This document shows positions 43,336 to 53,859 of a stretch of DNA of 64,000 bases, piece after piece. Location of the stretch: positions 1,527,371-1,591,370 of the forward strand of contig JAHLJT010000631.1 in the NCBI GenBank assembly GCA_031308135.1. Reading direction: 5' to 3'. Each line of letters begins with the position of its first letter. The stretch's first letter is position 1. This DNA is from Acheta domesticus (taxonomy: Eukaryota; Arthropoda; Insecta; Orthoptera; Gryllidae). The notes under the pieces are model-generated. The model had not been told where the DNA came from. It made no database searches and saw nothing but the letters and a program-made list of their open reading frames with translations. The position numbers were made by a program, and so were the translations under genes.

Positions 43336-43610
43336 AAATCCTGCCCTACATGGCGTTCACGTATGTGTAGAGTTCACTTTTCTGGCAATGTTTCCACACC
43401 AATTTCAGCCGTCAATTGCGACTGAGAGAAATGCGAATATGGTTCCCTGCGTGACATTCGTGCATTTCTTTTGCCTCCGTCTTTCGACACCGTTTTCGGT
43501 CGTGCTGCACGGAAGCGCCGCGTTCGCAGGGCCTTCGCAGGACCCTGAGAGGAGCGCGCGGCGCGGGGTCCCGTCCTGCGGGCCACCACGCGGACGTTCC
43601 TCCGTGTTTG

Positions 43611-43672
43611 TTCATTTATTTACGTCAAAAACAGTTTAAAACTGTGTGTGACGAGCTATGGGGAGAAGTGAA
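43611..43672 (-). repeat. family D tail repeat (copy 4, inverted)
   Basis: Reverse complement of the 34560-34630 copy: TTCACTTCTCCCCATAGCTC, GTCACACACAGTTTTAAACT, GTTTTTGACGTAAATAAATG. It abuts a CpG-rich patch (43490-43600). Confidence 0.75.
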
Positions 43673-44102
43673 ATTTGTGCACGTTTTCATAATTCCTAAA
43701 CCCTATTCTAGTCGAATTTTGAATACTGGAAAAGAGCTGGTTTGTTTTTCAAGTTTTGTTGACAAAATATTCCCTCCTGTATAATAAAATATATTTTCAA
43801 AGGTAAATTACCTATAAATTTGTGCTCTTAACCCTCATCAAGTTCTTCATGAAGGAATAATACTTTTCCCTGCGACAATATGGAAAATGATAATTTGAAT
43901 AACTATATTTCCCACTGAAATTCAGAAGACTTGCACAAATAATGAAGTTACATTTATGCCCAGAAGCAAAACAAGGGACCATCTCAGCATTTGCTCAAAG
44001 GATCAGGGAAACTGGACGAAAAACCTGATCGAGATGAGGGCCATCAACCCAGAAACTGTGGTTACAGGTTCTTCAGAATTATACAGTCCAACATGACAAA
44101 TA
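43673..44102. other. unassigned DNA, possibly LINE 3' UTR
   Basis: Lies downstream of the minus-strand LINE remnant; no independent feature seen. Confidence 0.35.
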
Positions 44103-44108
44103 ATTACA

Positions 44109-44387
44109 TCAACTATAATGGTTAAAATTAATGTTACTGTCCTTTTGATGGTCGGTATAGTCTCTAATTGTGTTATGCAGCAGAAAAATTTTTACTTGGG
44201 ACTTAAACTTTTCTATCGAATTTAATCGTTTAATGTCATCTGGCAAAGTGTTGCAGAGTAATGTACATGATTTGTATGTGAATTTTTTGTAGTGAGCTGT
44301 CGATACTGCCACCTGATGAATATGATTACTACGTCGTGTGATATACTTATAGATATCGGCGTTTGCTGAAAATATATTCCAGGGCAC
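44109..44387 (-). pseudogene. non-LTR retrotransposon reverse transcriptase, C-terminal tail
   Basis: The minus-strand frame contains TRRSNHIHQVAVSTAHYKK, FTYKSCTLLCNTLPDD and IKRLNSIEKFKSQVKIFLL. This is the familiar end of many LINE ORF2 proteins (the L-x-N-x-L-P-x-x-I-K-x-x-x-S-x-x-x-F-K-x-x-x-K-x-x-L-L signature, after the R-x-x-x-x-x-H-Q / S-x-x-Y-K-K segment). The polymerase core is missing: upstream of the frame lies an unrelated SINE C fragment (44390). A typical W is replaced by C in LLCNTLP. It is a 5'-truncated, non-functional copy; clade (Jockey/CR1-like group) uncertain. Confidence 0.72.
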
Positions 44388-44389
44388 TG

Positions 44390-44440
44390 CAGTGCCTCTG
44401 ACCGGGAGGTCCTTGGTTGCAGATTTTCGACGCTACCTAC
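44390..44440 (+). mobile_element. SINE family C, short head fragment
   Basis: CACTGCAGTGCCTCTGACCG, GGAGGTCCTTGGTT, then TTTTCGACGCTACC: the tRNA-like head of family C only, wedged between a LINE remnant and a family A SINE. Confidence 0.7.
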
Positions 44441-44445
44441 ATAAT

Positions 44446-44793
44446 TGAATTGAATTAAATTGATGCCTTATTTTACGTGGCGAGACTCAGGGCATGAGGC
44501 CTGCTCTTCCGTCTGACCATGCAAATTTTGTTACACTGCTTTCACCAACTAGCGGAAAGAAGGTATTACTGAGGCGACGAAACAGGCGATTTGAATTTAG
44601 CTCAGAGGCGTCATTTAGGCTTGAGGATCTTTTACATGCAAGTAAATCTACTAACATGGGACAGCCGGTTTTACTTCCCCTCCGAAGCAAGGCGTACGAA
44701 GGATTTTTTCGCCCCTAAAAATCCACGGCTTCGATCGGGTTTGATCCCGCCAACTTGGGTATAGCAGTCCGTTTCACTAACCGCTACATACAG
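44446..44793 (-). mobile_element. tRNA-derived SINE, family A (copy 2)
   Basis: Minus strand: TGTAGCGGTTAGTGAAAC (A-box region), GGCGGGATCAAACCCGATCG (B box mutated), CGAAAAAATCCTTCGTACGC, GGGAAGTAAAACCGGC, TGTCCCATGTTAGTAG, CTTTCCGCTAGTTGGTGAAA, GGAAGAGCAGGCCTCATGCC and the CCACGTAAAATAAGGCATCA end, with an (AATTC)n tail. Almost full length. Confidence 0.9.
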
Positions 44794-44799
44794 TTGGTA

Positions 44800-45295
44800 A
44801 CAGTCTTGTTTGTACAGTCCATAATTTGCTCACAAAACATTAATTTTAAGTGGAAAATAAATAATAATGAAAAATATATTACAAGATAATTGAATCATTC
44901 CAGTTAAATAAAATGTAACTTTGTACACCTATAGGAAACTGCCTTGAATTTGAAGTTCACAACCACGTTTAGTTGCTTGGAAACCTTCGTAGCGGCTAGT
45001 TCCCGAGCGACTAAACGTGCTGGTGAATTTAAAAAACACCACTTATTCAGGCTAAGTGTAATTAGAACATAATAAGTGTTTAGAATGTTAGAAATCGTTT
45101 AAGAAAAATATTGGTTACAAATATAAATATGTGCACATGCTACAAAATGGGAATTATGTTTCATGGATTTGAAAACAATCTGCACGTGATGGAGAAGAAC
45201 GGACTTCATATTGTTTTCAACACATCAAAAAAATGAACATTTGCCAAAATTATCAAAACAAATTTTTGGTTATAAACTTGCGTTATTTAAGCAAT
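44800..45295. other. unassigned AT-rich DNA, may include the far end of the next hAT copy
   Basis: No inverted terminus was found here for the H1 copy that ends at 45428, so that copy is probably truncated or diverged beyond recognition. Confidence 0.4.
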
Positions 45296-45299
45296 AATA

Positions 45300-45428
45300 T
45301 TGTGTGGTATATCTACAAGTACAGTACATAAATAATGTAAAATATAATAAAAATATGTTTATTATTAACAAAAATCTAGGATGAGGGGGGGCATGCCCTT
45401 CTAAAACGATCGGCTGGATCCGCCTCTG
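45300..45428 (-). mobile_element. hAT-type MITE, family H1 (partial)
   Basis: Its right end, read inward, is CAGAGGCGGATCCAGCCG, then ATCGTTTTAGAAGGGCATGC and TAGATTTTTGTTAATAATAA, matching 620-889 and 16048-16510. No left terminus or TSD partner could be found. Confidence 0.75.
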
Positions 45429-45499
45429 GACTGATTAAACTCGTTGTTAACTCGGCTAGTTAAGGATATTGCAATGTCGCCGTATTTCGTTCATCTAGA

Positions 45500-46010
45500 G
45501 CGACTTGAGGAGTGGGAGTGGGAGTGGCAGGGGCGGAGCGGTCACTTTCCCCGCGGTCGATGGCCCGCGCTGCGGCCGGTGCCAAGGCGCGGCGCGGCCC
45601 CGCGCGCGCCAGCAAGAACCGCGCGCCGCCCCCGCGTCGCGGCCGCCGCCCCCAACGCCCCCGCCCCCCGCCACCGCTTCGCCCCGCCCCCGCCGCCCCG
45701 CACCGCCCCCGTCTCACCGCCCCCGCCACGCCGCTTCGCCCCGCCCCCGCCGCTTCGCACCGCCCCCGCCGCTTCACCCCGCCCCCGCCGCCCCGCCCCC
45801 ACCCCCGCCGCCCCGCCCCCACCCCCGCCGCCCCGCCCCCACCCCCGCCGCCCGCGCCGCCGCTCCCGCCTCGCTGCCGCCACCTCCGCCCCCCAGCCAC
45901 CCCCACCCTCGTCGCCGCCCCCGCCCACGCATCGCCGGTCACTGCATGTGCCTGTGTGGCAACCGCCGCCTCGCGCGGTCGTGCGACGTCTCGCTGCCTC
46001 CTTTCGTACC
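45500..46010. repeat. C-rich CCCCGCC array in a CpG island
   Basis: 45600-45950 is built from CGCCCCCGCCG, CCCACCCCCGCCGCC and CACCGCC words. It contains three adjacent copies of a CCGCCCCGCCCCCACCC unit (about 45789-45850). Frames of 120-200 codons are open in five of six frames, so none is good gene evidence. Confidence 0.8.
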
Positions 46011-46570
46011 GCTCGCCTTCATCGTCTGCCTCCGTGTGGGCACTCACATGATTAGTAGTGACAGTGTCTAATATCTAATTCAAATAGAATATCTAATCTA
46101 ATATAATATCTAATCAGTGTCTAATAAATCTGCATCTCGGGTTCGCCGTGTAAATTCGGAAGTAGCGCACTTGGCGCCCGAACCACAGGGTTTTGCCTCT
46201 CCAGATCCTCACTTTAACATGATTTTCATCAGCTTCTAAATCCTTAAGCATTCGAAATTGGGATAGTGATAATAAAATTCAGGTTATTTCCAACTTATGG
46301 CACGGAGGGGGGAGTGAATCGTGTAATGAACGCATGCTGTGCGAGTGCGGGCCGGGTGCCAGTGGACTCTTCTGCGTTGCCACCTCTTAAGAGGACAAAT
46401 GCGCCGACGGCCGAACGATTCAATACAGATCTCAACAGAACTGATTTTACAGAATCTTGCAGAAAAATGCGTGTTAGTGAAAAAGAATGTGGACTATAAT
46501 TATTTTTAATATAATTTATCTTGACATATTTTTGTTCTCGTAATTTTCTCGGGCTACCGCCGGTGGCCTG
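46011..46570. other. unassigned DNA; TATCTAAT repeat near 46067-46125
   Basis: TCTAATATCTAATTCAAATA-type words repeat for ~60 bp. Otherwise no feature recognised. Confidence 0.45.
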
Positions 46571-46572
46571 TA

Positions 46573-46804
46573 TAATGCGATTTTTCTAACTCTGCTCCTT
46601 AAACCCCTATGGCCACAATGGAATATCACACGGCATTTCGCGTCTTTCTCCGTTATGCGGTTAGAAGGTGCATGATCGCAACCACTGCTTGATACGGTCG
46701 CTATCATGCGGTATCTGGCGGCACGTCTCTGAACGTCGCGAATTACCGTGGTATATTCATCGTGAAGACAGGCTTTGAGGGGCAAAGTTAGAAAAATCGC
46801 AGTA
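46573..46804. mobile_element. hairpin MITE M2 (copy b), TA-flanked
   Basis: TAATGCGATTTTTCTAACTC on the left and the matching AGTTAGAAAAATCGCAGTA on the right, with the shared core GGAATATCACACGGCATTTC and GCATGATCGC. TA precedes (46571-46572) and follows (46805-46806). More diverged between arms than copy a. It is directly followed by an M1 element that shares its right-hand TA. Confidence 0.8.
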
Positions 46805-46806
46805 TA

Positions 46807-46984
46807 TACTGCGATTTTCGTAACTTTGTCCCTGACAGGAATCAGCTGTTCCGCTGCTATCCAATCAGGAGCTTATATTTCGCGAAAATGACGTCACTAT
46901 GGTGACATTCAAGCTCCCTATAGGATGAAACCGTCAACAGCTGATTTCTGTCGGGGAAAAAGTTAGGAAAATCGCAGCATAGTA
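46807..46984. mobile_element. hairpin MITE M1 (copy b)
   Basis: TACTGCGATTTTCGTAAC, CCCTGACAGGAATCAGCTGT, GCTATCCAATCAGGAGCTTA, a central TGACGTCA, then the complementary arm ending AAAATCGCAGCATAG. The terminal ~18 bp are the same as in M2; the core differs. Confidence 0.82.
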
Positions 46985-47328
46985 TACGCCACTGCTCTCT
47001 CAGCCCCTCCACCACAGCGTCTGGCGTCTGGCTGCAGCCCGGAAGCGAGTGACCGCCCACATGGGCGTTCGGCGCTGAACAATGCGCGTGCTTTTGAGAA
47101 AGCCTTCCGGCGGAGACAGGTTCCTCGACACCTCTTTCCTTCTTCCGTGTTAATTATTACCACGAAAGAAATGGGCGGATGCAATCATCATGCAACGCTG
47201 CTAGCATTGACACATACACGTATCGAGCTGGAGTGTTAATAATTTAGTTCAGCGAGATGGTAAGCAAGTAAAGAATAAATTATTCTGTGATGAAAGCACT
47301 AATTGAGGCCATCGAATCGGGACCTTAC
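46985..47328. other. unassigned DNA
   Basis: No feature recognised between the two groups of hairpin MITEs. Confidence 0.4.
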
Positions 47329-47410
47329 ACGTCACTGCAATGACGTCACTATGGTGGTTTTGGACCTTCTGATTGGATGACACCGTAACAGCTGATTTAC
47401 GTCGCAGGCA
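47329..47410. mobile_element. hairpin MITE M1 (copy d), one arm only
   Basis: CACTGCAATGACGTCACTAT, GATTGGATGACACCGTAACA, GCTGATTTACGTCGCAGGCA: centre and right arm of M1; the left arm is missing. Confidence 0.65.
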
Positions 47411-47432
47411 GCTCTGAATAAATCGAAATGTA

Positions 47433-47664
47433 TACTTGTTTTTTTATTTCTTGGCAAGCGGGGGGGTGTCATCACGATGGAATATCTCACGGTATTTCGC
47501 GTCGTTCTCGAGCGTGCCACTAGGAGTCGCATGATCGCGACTGTATCGAATAGTGCCGGCGATCATGCGACTCCTAGCGGCGCAACGGAGAACGACACGA
47601 AATACCGTGAGATATTCCATAGTGATGACACGCCCCCGCGCGCCAAGAAATAAAAACCCAGGTA
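47433..47664. mobile_element. hairpin MITE M3 (copy a), TA-flanked
   Basis: Flanked by TA (47431-47432, 47665-47666). Outer arms contain TTTTTATTTCTTGGC and GGGGGTGTCATCAC; inner arms contain GGAATATCTCACGGTATTTC, GCGTCGTTCTC and GCATGATCGC with their complements. The inner arm equals that of M2 but the outer 50 bp is unrelated to M2. Confidence 0.85.
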
Positions 47665-47679
47665 TAGAGATACGCGTTC

Positions 47680-47960
47680 GCCGGCTGCGATGGTCGAGTG
47701 GCGCAAGCGATGCGCTGGGGCCGCAGCGTGCGAACGAGAGGGAAGTCCCCCCCCCCAGGGTGAGTTGGGGGAGGGGGAGGGGGGCGGCGCGTGGGCACAG
47801 AGCGGAGCGCCGTGTCTTCGCCGCCGCCGTGGGAACTGAACTTTGCGCCTCCGACGTCGACGGCGAGGGACGCGGCGACGCTCCGCGCCGCGCCGCGACG
47901 CCAGGGCTCGGCGCTGCGATAGCATCGCATCGCACCCCAGGTGCCGGAAGGCAACAGGCG
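47680..47960. other. CpG-rich island
   Basis: GC-rich DNA between two M3 copies. Frames are open on both strands and extend into the palindrome, so they are not gene evidence. Confidence 0.4.
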
Positions 47961-48097
47961 ATCAATCTTCGCGTCGCGGCGGGAGACATGAATAAGAGGC
48001 TGTCGATTGCGTTGACGATGGGTTTTGCTGACGCTGATAAAAGGTGCGCTGATCTCTAGGATTTTTTCCAGTATGGCATAATATTTTTTTAGATTTA

Positions 48098-48252
48098 TAC
48101 TTCGGTTTTTCTTTCTTGACGCGTGGGGGGGGGTCTCAATGCAATATCTCACGGTATTTCACGTCGTTCTCGGTTGTGCAGCTAGGAGTTGCATGATCTT
48201 GACTGTATCGAGCAGTGCTGGCGATCATGATACACCTAGTGACACAACTCGT
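48098..48252 (+). mobile_element. hairpin MITE M3 (copy b), right arm lost
   Basis: TACTTCGGTTTTTCTTTCTT, GGGGGTCTCAATGCAATATC, TCACGGTATTTCACGTCGTT, then the loop region GACTGTATCGAGCAGTGC and part of the returning arm (GCGATCATGATACACCTAG). Breaks off at about 48252. Confidence 0.75.
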
Positions 48253-48928
48253 AAAAAAATCTTTTGAAAGCTCAAACAAGCAAAATATGTATATTTCCTT
48301 ACAGAGGAAAAACAGGGCTATAGAATAGAAAAATTTTGCCAAAAAAATATATTTTTGGGGACTCCTGGGTCCCCTTAAAAGGGGGAATCAAGTAGTGAAA
48401 AAGTTTAGGAAATAATGTTTTATAAAGTGAGGCTGTGGGGGCTCTTTCAAAATTTTCAGGGCACCCCGGCCCCCTGTACTCCCTTCACTTGCACCCACCT
48501 TGGATCGCGGAAAATCGTCACTCGCGACACACACAATTTTTAAATAATCCAGTTCATTGAAGAGAAGGATCAAAACAAAAATTAAGCCTATTTTTTATGT
48601 GTGTCGTATAAGCTTTGTGTAAGTATCATCCCTCATAAGATCCGTTTCAAAATCCCCGGGCCTAAAGCTGTCGCATTCATCATAGAATTTGAATTTCTGA
48701 AAAAAAATCTACGAACGATGTAGGCGCTAACATCTTAGTATAGTTAAAGTGTGTCATAGTACAGTCTTCGTTTCGGTAAAGGAAATATAATTTAAATAAT
48801 TTTCAAACATCATTAGCGAGCTTCGCGACGGGTATATATAATTTCTACCCACGCACATCAAAAGTTCCCGTGCTCACGCGAGAGCGCGGCGGCGACATAA
48901 AACGGGTTATGTGTTAGTGTAATACGTA
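48253..48928. other. unassigned DNA
   Basis: Includes G-run rich words (CTGTGGGGGCTC, CCCCGGCCCCC) near 48420-48480 that resemble the edges of old DNA-transposon derivatives, but no pair of ends could be matched. Confidence 0.35.
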
Positions 48929-49240
48929 ATGGCGGAGGTGGTGTAGCGGTATCGGACTGCTATACTCAAGTTCGGGGGTTCAAACCCGATCGAAGCCATG
49001 GATTTTTAAGGGCGAAAAAATCCTTCGTGCGCCTTCCTTCGGAGGGGAAGTAAAGCCGGCTGTCCCATGTTAGTACATTTACTGCATGTAAAAGATCCTC
49101 AAGCCTAAATGACGCCTCTGTACCTTCTTTCTCCGCTAGTTGGTGAAAGGAGCGTGGCGAAATTTGCGTGGTCAGACGGAAGAGCAGGCCTCATGGCCTG
49201 TGTCTCGCCACGTAAAATAAGGCATTAATTCAATGCAGTA
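48929..49240 (+). mobile_element. tRNA-derived SINE, family A (copy 3, best preserved)
   Basis: Head ATGGCGGAGGTGGTGTAGCG (A box GTGGTGTAGCGGTA), B box GGGGGTTCAAACCCGATCG, then AGGGCGAAAAAATCCTTCG, GGAGGGGAAGTAAAGCCGGC, TGTCCCATGTTAGTACATTT, CTTTCTCCGCTAGTTGGTGA, GACGGAAGAGCAGGCCTCAT and CACGTAAAATAAGGCATTAA. The head resembles a real tRNA, but the 3' extension shows it is a SINE. Confidence 0.93.
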
Positions 49241-49489
49241 ATAAGAATGGAGAAATGAAATTGCCTATTATATTACTTACTCATTTGTGATGAATCTTTA
49301 ATAGCCCTATATTGAACCTTATCATTGGAAACCTGTAACCAGAGGAACCGCTGGAAGTTTCGTTTAGGTCGCGGGAACCGTGGACGAAAAAAAGTTTGAA
49401 AACCCCTTATTCATAGGATTTCGTAACTTGTGTGTCCGCGTCGCTTCCGTGGCCTGTTCCATTGCGCTGTGCGGTCACTGCAGCGCTCG
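49241..49489. other. unassigned DNA
   Basis: No feature recognised. Confidence 0.4.
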
Positions 49490-49900
49490 CCCTGCTGCTC
49501 CAGCGCCCCGCCCCTGACCAGCCACGCCCCTCTCCGCTCCGCGCCGCCCCGCCCCGCCCTGCTCCACCCCTCGCCGCCCCGCCCCGCCCCGCTCCGCCCC
49601 GCCCCGTCCCGCCCCGCTCCGCCCCGCTCCGCCCCGCTCCGCCCCGCTCCGCCCCGCTCCGCCCCGCTCCGCCCCGCCCCGCCCCGCCCCGCTCCGCCCC
49701 GCCCCGCTCCGCCACGCCCCGCCACGCCCCGCTCCGCCCCGCCCCGCCACGCCACGCCCCGCTCCGTCTCGCGCCGCCCCGCCACGCCCTGCCCCGCTCC
49801 GCCCCGCCCCGCTTCTCCCCCCGCCCCGCCCCTCCCCACGCCCCCTCACGCCCCGCCCCTCCCCCCCGCCCCAGCGCAGCGGTTGTTCCAGTCGGCGCCG
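49490..49900. repeat. CCCCG/CTCCG pentamer array
   Basis: Regular 5-bp words CCCCG and CTCCG (some CCACG) in long runs, e.g. about 49605-49700 alternates CCCCG-CTCCG almost perfectly. Because 5 and 3 are coprime all three frames cycle through the same peptides, giving long Arg/Pro/Ala or Gly/Arg/Ala frames on both strands. The minus strand is highly G-rich. Confidence 0.93.
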
Positions 49901-50036
49901 CCGCTGCCGACGGCGGAGAAATGCCCACGGAGCGCACGGAGTGGCCAGGAAAGGGGAAGGGGTAAAAGTCGTGGGCGAAAGGGCCGGGTTCCTTCGAGAA
50001 GCCTTCTTTGTTACCGGACTTCGTGGCGCTGCGATG

Positions 50037-50408
50037 CAGTGGTGTAGCTAGGTGGGGGCAGGGGGTGGCGCTCCGTCCCGGGTGACTCTATTTTAGGGGT
50101 GACACCAATTAGAACATTTTATAATTGGAATTATATAATTTTAATGATTTATTTAAAAACACTATTTTTATAAAACTTGCACTTGTTAATTAGTTATACT
50201 TCGTTTTAGATTAATTACTTAAAAATTAAGTTTCAACTATTCTGAATTAAATGCAGTTTTTTAATATATTATAAAGAAAGGTCATGTCCAAATATATTTT
50301 TATTAAACAATGTATAAACTATTCATTAATCGTTTTTTATATTTAATTATAGAGGGGGGGATATCATTAGTTTTGCCCCGGGTGACACCAACTGAAGCTA
50401 CGCCACTG
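50037..50408. mobile_element. hAT-type MITE, family H2 (copy 2), 7/8 TSD
   Basis: CAGTGGTGTAGCTAGGTGGG to AAGCTACGCCACTG, 372 bp. Flanks CTGCGATG (50029-50036) and GTGCGATG (50409-50416) agree at 7 of 8 positions. The body matches 20386-20754 throughout, including ATAATTGGAATTATATAATT and CAATGTATAAACTATTCATT. Confidence 0.92.
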
Positions 50409-50416
50409 GTGCGATG

Positions 50417-52779
50417 CCAGTTTCGAGAATATTTCAATGGCGTGTGAATGCTTTTCTCCACTTTACATTCAATGTTCTGAGTATTCAAACACATTTTTAA
50501 AAAATATTTCCTAGAATCAAAAATTCGCCTTATTTAGTATAAATAGTTATGTATGATGCTAAAAAACCATAGCCGTGGTTTATGACCTACCAATATCCAA
50601 AGAAAACGGTGACAGTATCTTTCGAATATTCTCCTTGAATAGCAGAATGTAAATACTACCTTTTATAATTTAGACATTCGCCTTGAAATTGTGACTGTAG
50701 CGTCCTCCAACCAATTCATTGCCTTTGTACCGTACACATCAAAATATTAGGACAATTTTTAATAACGGAAGTTGTTGTTAGATCATTATGTACTTTGAGT
50801 CATTATTGCTTTCCCTTTTAAATTCCTCTTTTCGTTTTACATATCACTCGATACAAAAACATCTGTATGCTCTATTCAAAGCTTCTTGCTTATTACTGTT
50901 GTACCTTTCTTTGATACGAATGCAGAAAAGGAGAAAGTCATATTCCACTCTTTCAACGATCAGAACAGACTTTATATAGGACTTGTTATCCATTACAAGC
51001 TCATGATTCACGATATGTGCGCAAAAAATTAAAATGTCTCCATCTAGAAATCTCTAATCAGGGAGTAGATACCCAAAGGCAGAGGCACCCTGTTTGTCTC
51101 TACCACGAAGCCCAAAACACGTTTTAAGAGATTGAGATTTGGCAGATGGTGATGTAGCACACACGAAGATGAACGGGGCCTTTCATGAACGAAACGGCTT
51201 CGCTTGAAGGATTCTCAGAGCACGTAATGTAGGGCACGTGCTCTCACCAATAAACCAACGGACACCTCTGAAACTGATCGTGCAGTTAGTTGCTTTTGCA
51301 CAATAGTGATAATAGTCAACTTTATCAGTAGAAACCTGATTTAAAGGAGAGGATTTTTTTAAAAGGAACATTATTGTCAACAAAGTTCATTGAGATGGGA
51401 TATGTAGGAATAAAAACAGATGACCACTTTTTCATTAATAAGTCAGGATCCAATTAAATCTTATTTAAAAATTAAAGATCGTTAGTACACATTCTTTTTG
51501 AAAATATAATCTCCTTGTATAAAGTTAATAAATTGTTCAACCTCAACGGAAACGCGAGATTGGTTTAGTCCGTCTTGACTGACGCGCATTCCTTATACTC
51601 TTCAATTCTCTACCAAACATTCTGCCTATAAATTTTACATGTTCGCGTCATATATGCGACATCTCTCTTCGAACTTAGTTTGTACAATAGTTTTGAAATT
51701 ATCGGCATTTATTTAATACCTTTCTTCAATAAAGAACAATTAAGGAACTGGAAGCAATGAAGGAAAGAATCAGAAGAGAAAAATTTATAAACGTATCTTG
51801 ATATTTGAAAAAATTAGAAAAACCTTAAATGATAAAATTGGTTGTCCTTCAATGCTTTCTATGGCAGTACTGTCAAGACATTCTCAACTGCAACAATTTC
51901 TTTGGAGACTCTCGAACTTTTAACGACCGGTGAAGGACCTTAACAAAACAACTTTACTGCTGGTTGTTCTCAATACTTTTTCTGCTACAATCGCTCGAAG
52001 AATTTCACATTCTACAATGTACTTCGCAGAAACGTCCTGTCTACGTGATGAATCTAACGTTCCATCGCAGCTACGGAAATTCCCTTCGTTTTTGTAGTGC
52101 ACTTAACAGAAAAGGAATGTGCTAACGTTTCCTACAGAGTTCTGAAAATATAATGACTCTTTTCTTCCTCGCAATATAAGTTAACATAAAAGTATAAGGA
52201 AGAGAAGGATAAGAATTATAAGTTTGATTCAAATTTTCAAACATTCAATTATTACTCTCTAATCCATTGTAATTTCTGTATTTTTATAATATTTCTTCCA
52301 AACTCTTCAAATTTATTTCTTTTTTCCTGACTTTTTTAATCAAACAACTTTCTATTAGTTTCCTTAACAAACCCTATCTTGTATTTTATACATGCTTAAT
52401 AACTGTGTTAGCGAGAGTTGATTTCAACGGTATAACACACGTCTGGTCTGTCTCAAGAAAGTTACGACTTGGTTGCTGACAGTGATGACAGGAAGAACCA
52501 TTGACACAAACATTTCTTATGAAGCAGGAGACCTTTAAAATGTTTGGTTGTCGTGAGCATTGTGCCACTGTTTAGAGAACCCACTAAGACGAGGAGTTTC
52601 ACATTTCTAGACAACATACATACGGCTGCAGAACTGTGCTTGTCAACGTCTTCTTGGAAGGTACTTCTCAAAATTAAACGTCTCTCACTGACTTATTAAA
52701 GTGCGGTTGAGCATAATTTCTTTCAAACAAAAATATATTTTCTGGAGTGCTTGTAAGGTACGTAAACACGCATGGCATG
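50417..52779. other. unassigned AT-rich DNA
   Basis: About 2.3 kb with only short frames and no recognised repeat. Confidence 0.45.
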
Positions 52780-52794
52780 CAAGCTAGTTTTTTT

Positions 52795-53006
52795 AAAATT
52801 ATTTAAGGCCTCATTAACTACTAGGTCATTAGCGACCATTATTGGATTTAACGATATGGTATGAGGATGAAACGATACGGTGATTATACGGGATGAAAGT
52901 ACGAACACATACAACCATACTCGAGGCGGGACTCGAACCCGCGAACCCTCGCTCCGAGATCACTACGGTACTTCTGGCTTAGAAACCTGGACCACGGGGC
53001 CGACAA
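52795..53006 (-). mobile_element. tRNA-derived SINE, family B (copy 4), with TSD
   Basis: Minus strand head CGGCCCCGTGGTCCAGGTTT (A box damaged), B box CGCGGGTTCGAGTCCCGCC, ATGGTTGTATGTGTTCG and GGTCGCTAATGACCTAGTAG. Flanked by CAAGCTAGTTTTTTT (52780-52794) and CAAGCTAATTTTGTTT (53007-53022). Confidence 0.9.
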
Positions 53007-53022
53007 CAAGCTAATTTTGTTT

Positions 53023-53569
53023 GATGACAAATACGAATATTTATGAACTTACATCTGTGGAGGATAGATAATGGTAACATGTATCAATTTCAACAATAAA
53101 TGGTATGTTTATGATTAATTGATCTCAAGTATAGGTGAAACGTGGGGAACATCCATCGAGATTCGATTTCTCCACCAGAAGTTTGCTACATGTTACAACC
53201 TCTAAAAGCACAACCCCTACGTTGTGCAACGTAGCTGGTTACCGTTGTCAATTGTCTTCTCCTAGAAATGGAGGTATTTTGATAAGACCCTAAATAAACA
53301 AGCAGAATACTTCACGAGATCGTGGAGACGATCTCAAAAGATTCTCAGATCCATAGGAATGTGGGTTTAAGCAAATGTTTACATGTTATACTAGGAATAT
53401 TAGCAGTAATAACTTCGAAATTGTTAAGAAGTTGTAATTAGTTGAACTGTAAGACAGAAGTCTTGCAATTAAATTGTTGTTTTCGGTTAAGGAAATAGAC
53501 CTTCATTTCTCAAAGAAGAAGCGATCGACTGGAAGTCGATGATAACGTAACGGTGACTAACGATTGAGA
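53023..53569. other. unassigned AT-rich DNA
   Basis: No feature recognised. Confidence 0.4.
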
Positions 53570-53720
53570 CATCACATTCGCAATTAGGATTTTGCTACCG
53601 GTTTTGAACATTCGCGACTTCAACATTCGCGAGTGCGCCTTTTGGTCGTACTACACCTATTTTTGAAAGTGAGTACATTTCATTTCCTTTTTCAGCGTCA
53701 TCTGGGAAACGAGTTCGCAA
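53570..53720 (+). mobile_element. pogo/Tigger-like element, 5' fragment
   Basis: GCTACCGGTTTTGAACATTC, AACATTCGCGAGTGCGCCTT, GTCGTACTACACC, GAGTACATTTCATTTCCTTT and CGTCATCTGGGAAAC align with the left part of 54885-55739. The terminal CAGTAATCC is not preserved. Confidence 0.7.
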
Positions 53721-53859
53721 AGCATTCTACTTGTTTATTTAGGGTTTTCTATGATAATACCCCGCTGCTAGGAAAAAAACAACTCACAACAGTAAGCCGC
53801 TCCTGTAGAATTTTTGTGAGAGTTCGTAGCTTGTGCGATTCGAGCCCCTCGGTGAAAGC

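Noticed and set aside
45444..46071. Pro/Arg-rich frames up to 203 codons on both strands
   Set aside because: Compositional artefact of a CCCCGCC array; overlapping frames on both strands cannot all be genes and none has a motif.
47444..48152. Frames of 168-192 codons on both strands
   Set aside because: They run through the M3 hairpin MITE and a CpG island; the palindrome makes both strands look alike.
48929..49000. tRNA gene (strong A and B boxes)
   Set aside because: The tRNA-like part continues into a 3' body shared with two other copies, so it is a SINE head, not a tRNA gene. The same applies to the family B and E heads.
49407..50047. Several 120-205-codon frames on both strands
   Set aside because: All derive from the CCCCG/CTCCG pentamer array; five frames are open at once, as expected from stop-poor GC-rich DNA.
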